NCBI GenBank assembly: GCA_016271365.2
Contig: CM057456.1
Coordinates: 890,502,001 to 890,566,000 of the forward strand
DNA length: 64,000 nt
Direction of reading: 5' to 3'
DNA from: Neoceratodus forsteri
Taxonomy: Eukaryota; Chordata; Ceratodontiformes; Ceratodontidae
The translations under genes and the position numbers were made by a program. The notes below the pieces were generated by a model. The model did not search any database. It was not told the origin of the DNA and was given only the letters and a program-made list of their open reading frames with translations. The first letter of the stretch is position 1. Each line of letters starts with the position of its first letter. This document shows, piece by piece, positions 47,322 to 58,619 of the stretch.

Positions 47322-47642
47322 GTGCAGAGAAGCTATGAAGAGCTGGGATCTGGGTTATTCCTTGGACAACAGATATTTCTGCAGTACATCTACCAGACAA
47401 GGACAATGTGCTGCCAGACTCCCTAAGCAGAATTAGCCAAGAAAACCATGCATGGACCCTGAACTAGCAAGTGCTGGCTTCAGTCTTCAGAAGATGGAGT
47501 ACTCCAGAAATAGATTGGATTTCCTGTTGGGAAAACAAATCAGCTCCTTAAGTTTTCTTGAAGGCCACCAGTCAGTGGAACAGTCCCAGAGGATGCCCTA
47601 GCCCTGGATCAGGCAGGGAAGTTCCTGTATACCTTCCCACAA

Positions 47643-48895
47643 TTAGAAACATAGAAACATAGAATTTGACAGCGGATAAGGACTGCTTGGCCCACCCAGT
47701 CATCCTTTTTTTCCCTTACATACAGTATCACTGCACACCCTACTTGATCTCTGGCTCTTTCTCCCTCACCCTATTTTCTTTCCAGTAAGATTTCCTTATG
47801 CCTATCCCATGCATTCTTGAACTCCACTAGTTCTTGTCCCCACCACCTCTGCTGGAAGGCTGTTCCAGGAATCCACCACTCTTCTGTAATGAAGCACTTC
47901 CTCACATCTCTCCTGAATCTACACCCCACCAGCTTCAGTGCATATCCTCTTGTTCGTGAGCACCTTTTTTCCTGAAAAATACTTCCCTCCTGTACCTTAT
48001 TTAACCAGTTAGGTATTTAATTGTTTCTATCATATCCCCTCTCTCTCCCTTCTTTCTTCCAGCATGTGCATATTGAGGTCCCTTAATCTCTTCTCATAGG
48101 GCTTTTGATGCAGACCCTGCACCATTTTAGTTACCCTCTTCTGAACTGACTCCAATCTGTCTATGTCCTTCCAGAGATGTGGTCTCCAGAACTGGACACA
48201 GTACTCTAGGTGGGGTATTACCAGCAATCTATATAGATTCAACACTATCTCCCTCTCTCTGCTGATGATACCCCTCTCTATGCACCCCAGCATTGCACTA
48301 GCCTTCCCAACTACCTTGTCACACTGCCTTGCTTTCTTTAGGTCATCAGATATGATTACCCCATGGTCTCTTTCCTTCTTAGTGGTCATCAGTACTACTC
48401 CACCCATTTTGTACTCTGCCCCTGGGTTTCTGTGCCCTAAGTGCATTACGCTACACTTTCTTGAATTGAAACACAACTGCAATACCCTTGACCACTCCTC
48501 AAGTTTTCTCAGGTCTCTGCTCATCTTTTCCACTCCCCACTCCCTGAGTGTCCACACTATTACGATTTTGGTGTAATCTGCAAAGAAACAGACCTTCTCT
48601 TCCAGCTCCTCTGCAAAGTTACTTGTAAAGACATTAAAGAAGACTGCTCCCAGCACAAATCCCTGAGGCACCCCACTGGTCACCATCTCTTCCTTGGAGT
48701 GAACTCTGTTTACCCTCTGTCCCCTATCCCCTAACAAATGTCTTAGCCACTTTACCACCTTCAGACCCTCACCTAAAGTTCCCAGCTTGCATACTAGTCT
48801 CTTATGTGGAACAGTGCCAACAGCTTTACTGAAATCTAGGTAGGCCACATCCACTGCGCCACCCTGTACTAATTCCTTGATCACCCAGTTAAAGG
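47643..48895 (-). mobile_element. Second CR1 LINE in the DIRS, 5'-truncated, minus strand
   Basis: The 3' end is at 47643 (antisense of TTCTATGTTTCTATGTTTCT). It covers the 3' UTR and the C-terminal two thirds of the RT. The 5' truncation point is near 48895, and the DIRS is not seen to resume after it. Confidence 0.85.
48030..48884 (-). pseudogene. CR1 RT, long open frame with mutated catalytic box
   Basis: A 284-codon frame is uninterrupted on the minus strand. It shows VAYLDFSKAVGTVPHKRLV (motif A), VTSGVPQGFVLGAVFFN (motif B), then VCFFADYTKIVIV, where the second catalytic aspartate of FADD is a tyrosine. HLEYCVQFWRPHLWKDI and EKRLRDLNMHMLEERR follow. It is open but catalytically dead by this change and truncated at the N-terminus. 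Confidence 0.9.
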
Positions 48896-49204
48896 GAAAT
48901 GCCCATGAAGAATCGGGCTATGCCTGGGTATAATGCATGGCCCAATTAGTTGTTTCAGAAAAGTAATGTTTTTTTTTTACCTTATAAATCATGAAATATC
49001 ACCCTTGTATCTGGTTGATCCTGTCTCCCTCCCGCTGGCATTTCACGATTGTGCGGCATGCCCACAACCAAACATGTCTGTCTCAGGTTCTCAACAGTTT
49101 TAAAAGATTTGATTATTTTAATGCTGCATGTTTTGCCTGCTTCAATTTGGTTGGGTTTTTCAAAAATTTGAAAGAAAATTTTAGAAATGTTTTAGTAGCC
49201 ACTT

Positions 49205-49395
49205 AGTTTTAGTGATCTATACTTCCCTGGCTATAGAAACAAATTTGACATTAGAACAGGAGGGGGAACATGACCACAGTGCAGAGTTTGAACTTGTATT
49301 CTACATTCTCTAATTAGAATAAAGTTCTATCTCCAGGGCAGTACACCCCTGTTGGCTGATGCCATTTGTAAGGCTCATTAATGGATCCCTGAAAA
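49205..49395 (+). repeat. Dispersed repeat (SINE-like), copy 2
   Basis: Matches the reverse complement of 28085-28250, including GATGCCATTTGTAAGGC / GATACCATTTCTAAGGC and ATGGATCCCTG / ATGGATTCCTG at the far end. Orientation is opposite to copy 1. Class unknown. Confidence 0.6.
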
Positions 49396-49399
49396 GAAA

Positions 49400-51560
49400 C
49401 AACATGACTACGATGAGTAATTTTTTCGCCTGTTACTTCTTCATGTGATTCTAATGTTTAGCAAAATAAAGAGTTTGGGCCATTTCGAAACCCTGTCCCT
49501 TGTACCTCTGGCCCACCCTCCTGTATTCAAAGAAAGGGCTCAATCACTTTTTCAGTCTTCAGTACATTATAGAACACATCCTGATTCTTAACAAGCCTCC
49601 ATTTTCTCCTGTTTCCTGAAGTGATTTTTTTACATTTATAAGAAAAAGAGTTTGGGGCCATTTTGTAATCCTTATGCCCCTGGTTTGCCTTGCTGTTTTC
49701 ATAAATGGTCTGTCTCTTTTCCTGTCTTTAGTAGATTGCAAAAAAAATGGTAGTTCTTAAGGAGCCTTCATTTTCTGCAAATTCCTCATGTGACTTTAAA
49801 ATTTACAAGAAAAAAGTTTGGAGGCCATTTTGTAACCTTTCCCTTGTGCCCCCTACCTGTCCTGCTGTTTTTCTATAAGCGGCTTAGGCCCCCATATTCA
49901 GAGCCCACTGATAGCAGTGTGCAGCCTGTAGCACTGCACCAAAAATAGCTAACTGACTAAATACTGGGCTGGGCTGTGCTGGTGCAGTGCAAATTGGATA
50001 CAGGCTTTGCCAACATTACCCAAGGCTGCATGTGACCCACAGGAGATGGTGCACCCTAAAAGGGATAGCACCAGGGCTCCTCTGGGCTATATTCAGTCTT
50101 AGCATGCATATTAACCCATTGGACATCCAGGGCTGTAAGGGGCCCATTATGGACTCATTTGCATGCTGCTCTACAGTCCCTTAGTGCACATGTGTTATAG
50201 TGATTCCTGGTGTCTAGTGGACATCCTCCCCCAATTTCCCCTGTCTGTATAATTTAATAAATTCCCTGGTAGTCTAGTAGACACCCCCAATCACCCCAAT
50301 TGAATAATGTAATAAAATCCCTGGTCGTCTAGTGGATCCCACAGTTACCCTTGTCTTTATAATTTAATAAATTTTCTGTTTGCCTAGTGGACCCCCTCCA
50401 ACTGAGTGCCATCTCCCACCCACAAGCTGTAGATCCCCATCCTGAGCCCCCCACCCACCCAGTCAACAGTCACCCTATAGACTGCAGCAGATCAGAGGCC
50501 AATACAGCCTTCCATTCAATTCCTCAGCTAGTGACCATCTGACCATCACAGAGCATGAGCATAAGTACTGTACTTACGATCATGCTCTGTGAATATCAGC
50601 TGGCAGGTGGCTGAGAAATAGAGCAGAGAGAGATGTGCTGGTTGCTGATCTGCTGTAGTCTATAGGGAGTGTGTTGACTGGGATATGGGGGTGTAGGGTA
50701 GGGGATTTGCAGCAGGTAGGTGGATGATGGCACTCTATCTGGGTGAGGAGGGCCGCTAGACTACTAGGGAATTTATTAAATTATACAGACAGGGATGATC
50801 AGGAGAGAGGGTTCACTAGACTACTAGCAACATTATTATGACAGGGGTTTTTGGGGGGTCCATTGGACTGCCAGGGAGATCAATTGCAGTCCAACCACCC
50901 TGACTTCAGGGGGTGCAGCCTTAGTGCCCAAATAAGGCTGGGTTTCAGCGGTGTTAAACAGTGTCACACTGCTGGCTGTTTAGTGCCACTGAAGACCTAT
51001 GAATACACTGCTGCACCATTATGCATGAGGGAATCCCTCATTTGCATAGGTGTGCCGGGTATCATTAGTGAGATTACACTGCTAATTTTGAGTGACTCTC
51101 CAGGGGCCTTTGAATATGGCCCTGTCCAGAGCACTAGCTCTAATCAGCATTAGTGTGGCACTGACTTGGTAAGTGCCTCACTAACCTTTTGAATATGGGG
51201 GCCATAATCTCATTTCCTATCTTTAACACATTGCAGAAAACATGCTGATTCTTAAAAAGTCTTAATTTTTTGTTATTTCATCATGTCATATTAACATTCA
51301 TTCACATATTTTGGGCCATTTTATAACCACCCCCTTATGCCCCTAAACCTGCTGTTTTCATAAAAATCTCAGTCTCCTTTCCGGTATATAGTATATTGAA
51401 TTAAACATGCTGATTCTTAAATATTCTTCATTTTCTATTATTTCCTCATGTGAGTTTACCATTTATCAGAAGAAGTGTTTGGGTCATTTTATATCCCCTT
51501 CCCCTCTACCCTTGACCTACCTTTTTGTTTTGCCTATATGCTGACTTTTATATTGTTGTT
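49400..51560. repeat. Tandem array, ~167-bp units, split by an insertion
   Basis: About five diverged units carry AGTTTGG.GCCATTTT (near 49470, 49653, 49817, 51306, 51477) and CTGATTCTTAA (near 49581, 49751, 51246, 51411). Spacing is about 165-185 bp. The array is interrupted between the third and fourth units by the element at 49887-51203. The unit length is satellite-like. Confidence 0.7.
49887..51203. mobile_element. 1.3-kb near-palindromic Harbinger-like element B
   Basis: Left end GGCCCCCATATTCAGAG and right end (reverse complement) GGCCCCCATATTCAAAAG. Flanks are TTA and ATA, consistent with a 3-bp duplication with one change. The two halves (about 650 bp each) are imperfect reverse complements around 50570, where CACAGAGCATGA and TCATGCTCTGTG pair. 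Shared inner blocks include CAATTTCCCCTGTCTGTATA against TATACAGACAGGG, and CCCTGGTAGTCTAG against CTAGACTACTAGGG. No ORF. PIF/Harbinger assignment rests on ends and duplication length. Confidence 0.75.
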
Positions 51561-52860
51561 GTGTCTGCCAGGTGGAAAAGAATGGACAGAATGACCCTTA
51601 GTCTAATTCCATCTCATCAGTTCTATAAAGACTACGTGCCCAACCCACAGTATACCCTGATGTTCAACACTGTCATGTAGTACAAGTGCTGAGGAACACA
51701 TGTGGAATGCATTGTAATCTGTTTAGACAAAAATCCACAGTGGATGTACAGAGTGCCATCTGGGGGAATGGTTGGACATACACACAGTCTGTACATGTGA
51801 ATGCCAGTACACACCGCATGAGACAGACATCCACACATGTGAATCTCTGATCCAGGAACTATGCCACCCCAGAAGCTGAAATAGCAATGGCATATCCGCA
51901 TAACAGTGGAAGAACACACACTGTACAATCGGCAACAATCACATGACCAACAACTACACATGTGATGACCACACACAACAAATCAGGAGTTAACAGATAC
52001 TGGAACACACATATCATTCCCAGCACCACACACAACTGTGTAGTAATGTAACAACATGCAGCAAACATCCCCCCCATGCAACACATCTGTATCACAACCT
52101 GGCACATGAATGTATAGCCGAAGCTGCATCACACCTGTGAAGACAGCCACAGAACAGAAGGTGCATAAATCAGAATATTTTCTGTGACAATGTACATTAC
52201 AATATGTGTGACACAAAAATGTGCATAAGCCAAATCACAAGAGAAGGCACTAAACAAGGGATGTTGTGTCATACATGAACAGAATATAAAATATTGTGCC
52301 ACAGCACAAAGGCAAAATACTGTGGAACTACACATATAGTGCAAGGAACTGTTTGAATGTGTCCCATTGCAAACAGTAAATGTAATGTACACACTAACTT
52401 GTCCAGTGTGGAAACTGTTCACAAAAGGAAGACTTTACACAGCATGAATATGCAGGGAGTAAGTGCTATTAGTAAACTGTAATACTTGAAATTTGCCTGA
52501 TTCAGTGTAAATATCAATATTGTTCTGTCTGCCTCATGTATCCCCTCCTGGCTCTATGTGATAAACATGAATTGCACAACACCAGTGTTAGAAATGCAGA
52601 GGAAATGTTGCCGAATGCACATGTACTGCATACAAAGCCACATGTCAAAATATCAAAAATCCCTGGGAAAAAAAAGAACCCAGACATGTTTAACAGTTCC
52701 AACACTAGTGTATGTCATTTATTACTGAACCACAATTACAAAGGAAACCCACACCCACCACATCCCAGAACCAGCCATATTAAATAGAAAAAAAAGCACT
52801 GCGGCCACACAAAAATAAACATACCGGTACTATAGCTATAAATACCAGACTGCAACCACG
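51560..52860. other. CA-rich unassigned sequence
   Basis: 51640-52450 is unusually rich in CACACA/ACATGTG. Minus-strand Cys-rich frames over it (51632-51976, 51859-52107) come from this composition and show no domain. 52450-52860 has no recognised feature. Confidence 0.4.
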
Positions 52861-52869
52861 GCTCAAAAC

Positions 52870-52915
52870 AATGTGGGGGCTTTGCCCCTGCACATCCTAA
52901 ATCTATGTATAATAA
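52870..52915 (-). mobile_element. SINE 3' stub
   Basis: AATGTGGGGGCTTTGCCCCT, then GCACA, is the antisense of the SINE at 58060-58290 near its 3' end (TGCAGGGGCCTTGCCCCC). Confidence 0.5.
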
Positions 52916-52919
52916 ACTC

Positions 52920-55175
52920 CAGTCTGCTCAACACTGGGGGAATGGGAAGATCACAGGAGGAGCGGGAAGCATAGCAAGGTAGCTCAACACCGCAGGAACG
53001 GCAATATCACAAGGCAGTCATATGTTGAATGCCACGTTCTCACATTCGGTGTTTTTGCATTGGTATTTTGCCGTCGGTTTAATTCATGTGACATATTGAC
53101 AAGTCTCCTCCCCTCCTAGACCACACTTAAAAATGCAGTATTAAACTCCAATGTATCTATTTAGTTAAAATCTTAAAAAGTAAATATGTAATGCCAAGAA
53201 ACATATCATTCACCTACAGTATATGCCAAGCACCCTGGGTCAACACATGATGACTATATCCTAGAGCAGTCAGGCCTTGTTTCGAGTGTGTGTGCAATGG
53301 TGCCAGAACAAGCATGGCTGATCGATGAGTATACCTGCAGTGTTCTCGCCCATCTCACATGACTATTTTTCCATGCAACTCCTCCTAGAAAATCAGACCC
53401 CTACAACCAGCTTGCATATCAGTTGGCATCAGTCATCAATGGTTCAGCTGACAGCAGGGTGCATGCAGACTTTCATTTCCCAACTGTTCCTCCCCCAGGG
53501 TTTGTCCTCAAACTCTTCTTAGGCAGTCTTCTTTTCAGAGTTCTGCAAGTTGACTAGCTCCCAACAGGGAACAGGCTAAGCATCATCACATGAACTGTCA
53601 ACAAAATATGCCTGTTACTGTAGTGTTACAGTAGCAGCACTCTTTTTTGTGAATATTGAACAGTAATGTGCATATTACAGGCCTACAAGACCCATGGTAC
53701 ACTGGAAGCCAGGAATTTGCTGATCACTACCCCTGGCTTGCACCCTGCAAAAAGCTTGTGGAGCACAGCCCAGACTGTTGTCACCCATTCCTTTCAAAGA
53801 GTATTTCTGCTGCTCCCATGTGAGTGAGAGTTTGTGGGCAAACCATGCTACATTCCATTCTCTGGCTTGCAGCCAAGCAGTGTGCAAACCTTTACTCATT
53901 ATTGGTTACAGGTCAGTTCATAGGCAACAGCTCAATGCCTTTGATCTCCTTGCAGATAATAAAGTCTCAGATCAAAAGCCATTCTTGGGTATGGAGATCA
54001 CCAGACTTTTTTGTATGCCCACCTCCACTCACAAGGTGCATGACTTGCCGGAGTGTTGGTATTAATGGCAGAGTCTTTAGACCTTCGGCTGAAAGGCACC
54101 AGGTGATATTGTGCGATATATTTAATAGTGTGGCCTCTTTATCCATGGGGATCCTCTGAACAGCAACTGCCAGGGTGCTTCCCCACAGGAAATAAATTAT
54201 GGAGCCAGCTCACAGTGACTGGGACTCCTAATGCTATGCTCACCCCTCATTCATCACTTTAAGTATGCAAAGGTAAAATAACAGTAATGCACAATTCAAT
54301 GATAGCAACAAAGACAGTAATTGTATACAAACTAAATTAAGGGCTTTATTTGGGTGTTGGGAATGGGTTTCTGGGAGGAGGAAAGGTAAGGTTTAATTGC
54401 AGTCCACAAATACATAAAGCTGTTCTCTCCAACAATGATGACCCACCTTCTGACCAGGCAGTATTCAATATCCCCTCCCCATGGTGCACCAGTATACCTA
54501 AAGGCCTTACGGAGCACTTTCACAGTCTCTTATGTGTGCACACAGGTGGCAGACATTGCAGGCCTAATGGTAGTTGAAATGATGTGGTACCGATATCTGA
54601 TGGTTGTGGGGGATCACAACATTTAATATATGGCAGCTTTCTGTTAGATGTAGTTCTACAGTGCATGTAGGAATGCCAAGATAACCTATCTAACTATCCC
54701 TTAACTAGTATAACTATGTAATGTTGCAGGGCAGTGTCTTGGTGTGTGTACTCATGAACTGGATGTCAGCAGCTGATGTAGTCACCCTGAAGCATCCTCC
54801 ATGGTGATGCAGGGTGGCTGATGAGCTGAAAACAGGACTGGAGGATTAACTGCATTTTTAGTATTCTAGCAGTGCAAGCCATGTGGGAATCCTTCTGAAG
54901 GCACCCTCACTTGATAATCCTCTTAACACCATGGTGGGACTTTTCTTTACTCACCCAAAGATAGGAAGTCACAAAGGGGTTCAACTCAATGAGGCCCTCT
55001 ACCAGAAAAAGTTCTGGCAGCAGATTCATGTGGAGGTGGCAGACCTCCCTTATTGACTGAAACTCTAAGCAAGGCAACTCTTGCTATAGAAAATACTAAA
55101 ACCCTGCAAAAGCACTATAGTACATATCTGAAATGGTTTGAATGAAATCCCAGTAGTGATTTCAGGAAGTTTTAA
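52920..55175. other. Unassigned sequence
   Basis: ORFs such as 53778-54065 and 54332-54523 show no recognisable domain. Nothing else identified. Confidence 0.35.
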
Positions 55176-55194
55176 CAAAAAGGGTAAACTGATA

Positions 55195-55813
55195 GCCCAG
55201 TGGTGCTGAGGGTTGAGGCGCTGGACACCACACCTCACACCACGCCAGTGACCCGAGTTCGGGAGCGGACTCGGGTCACCGGGGATCGGCCGGGGATAGA
55301 AAGGCTGAGCGTCCGACGACAGCTCTCCTTCTCCGGGGGGAGGGTGGGGATCCATCCCGGCGAGCGGTGACCTCTGCCGGAGGCTGGGGGCATGACAGCT
55401 CATCAGCACCTTGGAGGTTTGATTGGTCATGGGCATAGGCCTGTGGACCAATCCCCTCTAGGGGCTGCATCATCAAGGGGGAGGGCATTGTGGACATTGG
55501 TTCTCATGCCTTGATGTCAAGGGTTAGCAACATCCTCACAGAACAGGGAAAATCACCCTCCAGAGCTGGGTAGACATAGTGCCGAACCCAGCCCTCATGT
55601 GCCACCAACTGCCGCTGTCTCAGGGACCAGAGAAGACATTAAGGTATAGGGGTTTTGCCCCATCCTGAACCCCGCCCAGGGGGCAATCCACGGCAGGATG
55701 AGGGACCCTAAGCAGCAGGTAAGTTGGTGGCAAGGTTGGGTTTCATTGGTGACTCCTGAAGGGGCTGCTCTGGCAGGGATGTAAGATGGGAGAAAAATAA
55801 ATTTCAAAAAAAA
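55195..55813 (+). mobile_element. tRNA-headed SINE, young-looking, 18-bp target duplication
   Basis: Flanked by identical AAAAAGGGTAAACTGATA at 55177-55194 and 55814-55831. The head GCCCAGTGGTGCTGAGGG resembles a tRNA A-box region, and CCCGAGTTCGGGAGC a B box. An 11-bp perfect hairpin GTGACCCGAGT / ACTCGGGTCAC spans the B box. A ~500-bp body ends in an A-run. CpGs are retained, consistent with recent insertion. Confidence 0.8.
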
Positions 55814-55834
55814 AAAAAGGGTAAACTGATAAAA

Positions 55835-56755
55835 TGCATGTCTGTTCTCTAATCTCCCTGGCAAATCTGACATTCAGTTTGGCTGCTGCCAAAGCTTCTG
55901 GAACACTGCAGATGTCCCACACTCTGGCTTCAGTGTCCATTGGCTGTGTTACTCACACGGGCAAAAAATAACTCTGTCATTGGTCTCTTCAAATTCATAT
56001 CCCATAATACTTTGCTCAGACTACTGTGCTTCTCTCTTCAGGACAGGTCTCTGATTAGCTGGCTGCTGTAATGACCTCTGGCCATTCCCATAGTCTGGCT
56101 GGCCGGAGGAAAGAAAAATGACTGCACCCATAGGCTTCTGTGCAGCCGGCTTGTAGCACAGAACCTTCTTTTGTTTGAATACAGTTATCTGTGTGTTTGC
56201 TACCTGCCATCTCTGTGGCAATGAGTTAAGTCCATTTTTATTTATTTCTTTAAAAACTCATCCTTTGATACATCTTCCATATGTTTCCTGTTCCTCACTG
56301 GTCCCCTGGGTGTGGCTCTTGTCATAAAGATCAAAGGCACCATATGGTTGCAAAGAAAGGGAGAGATGCTAGTGAGGTGCTGCCCAGTCCCCCCAGCTGC
56401 AGCCCTAGGAACAGGAAGCAGTGAAAGTCTGTGGTTGTGACAGTAAGATGGAGGCAGGAGTGAGTAGGCACCTGCTTGTTCTGGGCTGGATGTGGTAAGG
56501 TAAGCCCCATTTAGGTAGAAGGGTTTATCTTCCCCTCATTGAAACCTTTGGCATCCTGATCAAGGACCTGAAAGACAAAGGAAGTATGCACAACATAAAT
56601 AAATCTATCTATTATACCAGATTCCTATTTAGAGCATATTCAATAGCAGGTTTTATCACATACAGCAGAAACACTTTATGACTATAATGGCACTGTCCTG
56701 GTGGCAGCATAGGGTGGACCTTAATAAGGCTAGGCAGCAATCTAAAATTATGCAC
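55835..56755. other. Unassigned sequence between SINE and gypsy remnant
   Basis: May include decayed gypsy 3' sequence on the minus strand. No LTR recognised. Confidence 0.35.
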
Positions 56756-56760
56756 CACCT

Positions 56761-57057
56761 TTAAGTGGAAATTGCTGTACTGGTGGTTCCAGAGGTGTCA
56801 TAAGTAAGCATCACAATAGGATGTACATCTCTTCCAGAGCGACAAGATCTAACAGACTCTTCTGAAATGACATATCCACTATCAGTAGTAGGTTCTGCGT
56901 CTGCTGCAGGAGCAGTTTCAGAAGGTTCAGGTCTCTCAACATCCTGTGCTGGTGCTACAGTTGGATTTTCACCATCATCCTTAATGTGCACAAGTTCAAC
57001 AACCTCAGCCCCAAAATCTGGTGAAATATATGACTTTGCTTCTATATTTAAGGCCAA
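56761..57057 (-). pseudogene. Gypsy pol C-terminal tail
   Basis: A 98-codon frame rich in E, P and T, ending SVRSCRSGRDVHPIVMLTYD. The R-S-R...P...LTYD close is usual for the C-terminus of vertebrate Ty3/gypsy polyproteins. There is no catalytic content. Confidence 0.5.
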
Positions 57058-57289
57058 ATGAGCTGATGTGTTAGCATCACTCCTCCTTGGTGCTGAGCTG
57101 TGAAACTCAAAAGGCTAGGGTATCTGCACAAATCCAGGTATTTCAGGGTCACAGAACTGGTCCTCCTCATCCAAACTGGTTTCGAACACATTAGGGTTTA
57201 GTGCTGGTCTAACAATTCCTCCACAACAAATCTAGATGTGAGAGTTTTCCCAGCTAAACAGTTCCAATTAAACCACTGTTTCTCCCAAA

Positions 57290-57940
57290 AAACCTTTGCC
57301 TACTGTTTTTGCTTTCTGGTCCTTGGTAGGATAAACTTGGGCATAACAGGTGGGATGGTCCATAACTATAAGAAGGTTACTGATTCCTTTATGTTTGGGC
57401 TGAAGGGAAGGAAGTCTACACAAACAAAGTATAAAGGACCTTTGCTTTCGGTGTTTACAAGGAGAACAGCTCTGTAACGCAGTCTTTCACCTAAGACATC
57501 TGCCATGCTGTTTGCAATATCTCTGAACCTCAACAGCCATACATGGCCAGTACAGCTGTGCTTTGAAAAGGCCCACGGTCTTGCCAAACCCAAGGTGTCC
57601 ATGTCCTAACGCAAGGATATCATCACAGGTTTTGAAACTTGGCAGGCAATTCCAGATGTTTCCTGGGAAAAGGTATCTAGTTCTTGGTCATACAGTACAG
57701 CAGTCCATTTCTCATGGTAAACTCACTCAATTGTCTCAAAAGGAGTGGCAAGTCAGGATGAATAGATTTAACTTGGGAAACATCCAACCACTTCTGCTAG
57801 GCAAGGATAACATCTCTCAAACTGGGGGTCAGTCCTCTGCACATGTTGCATCTCCTTGGTGTGGAGATGTGGGAAGGAGGTATTGTGCAGGTAACACCCT
57901 ATATGGGAGAGTATTACTGAGTGTCTCAATATGAGAAGCT
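57290..57940 (-). pseudogene. Gypsy integrase N-terminal region
   Basis: Minus-strand frames contain LGHGHLGFGKT-like (H..LGH.G..KT), LFKAQLYWPCMAVEV and C.QHGRC near 57460-57620 (HHCC zinc-finger region: ...YWP.M...V..YC..C..C). Then ISNLLIVMDHPTCYAQVYPT near 57310-57390, the first-aspartate region of the integrase core. Frames shift between the parts. Confidence 0.65.
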
Positions 57941-58059
57941 CAATAATACCGCTCCCATGTAGAGCAAGTGGAGATAAAGAGCACCAAATGAGTATAGCGA
58001 GTGTAGCACTGAGAGATACGCGCTACACTCACGAGAGAGGAGATAAATACAACAATTTG

Positions 58060-58290
58060 GCCAAGTTCTGCCAAGCTGTCCATGTGGTGAAGTGGCTTGA
58101 GCCACTGCCCCTAGAGTCGTTGGTGCTGGGTTTGGATCCTAGTGCAGGAAGTTATTTTGCTTCCTGGGGGGATCTGCATTCATGTTCTAAGTCTGTTCCC
58201 CCTGGAGTTTACAATATTTATTTTGGTGGGTGCAGGGGCCTTGCCCCCCCACATTAAAAACTTGATTTTCTTTTTTTTTTGTCATTGAGT
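58060..58290 (+). mobile_element. tRNA-derived SINE (short family)
   Basis: Head GGTGAAGTGGCTTGAGCCAC (A-box-like TGGCTTGAGCC) and GGGTTTGGATCCTAGTGC (B-box-like GGTTTGGATCC). A body of about 130 bp with GGGTGCAGGGGCCTTGCCCC follows. It lies in the gypsy remnant. An antisense stub is at 52870-52915. Confidence 0.6.
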
Positions 58291-58619
58291 AGGCGACCAT
58301 TGCTATTTATGATGGTCGGTGCTGTGTGGCTCGCCCTTTTGATGTCGGGCAGTTGTTTTCTCACTTTATGTGAACGGTGGTCTTATAGACTCACTCTTAT
58401 CACATAAAACCATTGTGCAAGGTAGCAAAGTGAGCGCACAGCTCTGGTACAGCATCTGGATAAACTCCAAGCAAATTTACATCTTGGTTCTGATTAACTG
58501 GTGTGGGCCGGTCCTAGGCACCATTAACTGGCAGATTGCCTTCATTCCATTCTCAGAGACATGTGTATTGCACCCCTCTGTCAGCAGCTGGTGATGGGGA
58601 TATCTGGACAAAGCTTAAT

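Larger units (their letters stand above)
41150..47642 (+). mobile_element. DIRS-type retrotransposon, broken by four insertions
   Basis: Order on +: leader, gag-like ORF (41366-42594), RT (42600-43270), CR1 insertion (43271-46335), RNase H start (46340-46652), foldback (46664-46976), RNase H continuation (46988-47024), hAT-like MITE (47025-47321), RNase H end (47330-47642), second CR1 (47643-48895). DIRS elements normally add a tyrosine recombinase; none is recognisable beyond 48895. Removing the foldback and the MITE with one duplication copy each leaves a continuous RNase H frame, which fixes both insertions as later than the DIRS. Confidence 0.8.
46340..47642 (+). pseudogene. DIRS RNase H region, in three separated blocks
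   Basis: Block 1 (46340-46561): SQKAFVQALEWQKEETNLRN, TTDASRLGWGVRLE (RNase H first aspartate), WSPQETRAHKSH. Block 2 (46977-47024): YINKQERTRSSKLCR. Block 3 (47330-47642): DISAVHLPDKDNVLPDSLSR, then PEIDWISCW and DALALD. These follow the usual DIRS order. Blocks 1-2 and 2-3 are split by the foldback and the hAT-like MITE; block 3 is cut by a CR1. Confidence 0.75.

Noticed and set aside
49400..51560. CRISPR-like array
   Set aside because: The units are long, contiguous and diverged, without short identical repeats separated by unique spacers; the genome is eukaryotic.
51632..52216. Cys-rich minus-strand frames that could look like a secreted peptide
   Set aside because: They come from a CA/TG-rich stretch; cysteine spacing is irregular and there is no signal peptide.
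55195..55290. Possible functional tRNA gene
   Set aside because: It has A/B-box-like motifs but no cloverleaf with proper arms, and is the head of an A-tailed SINE with a target duplication.
58084..58150. Possible functional tRNA gene
   Set aside because: The same reasoning: a tRNA-like SINE head continuing into a SINE body.
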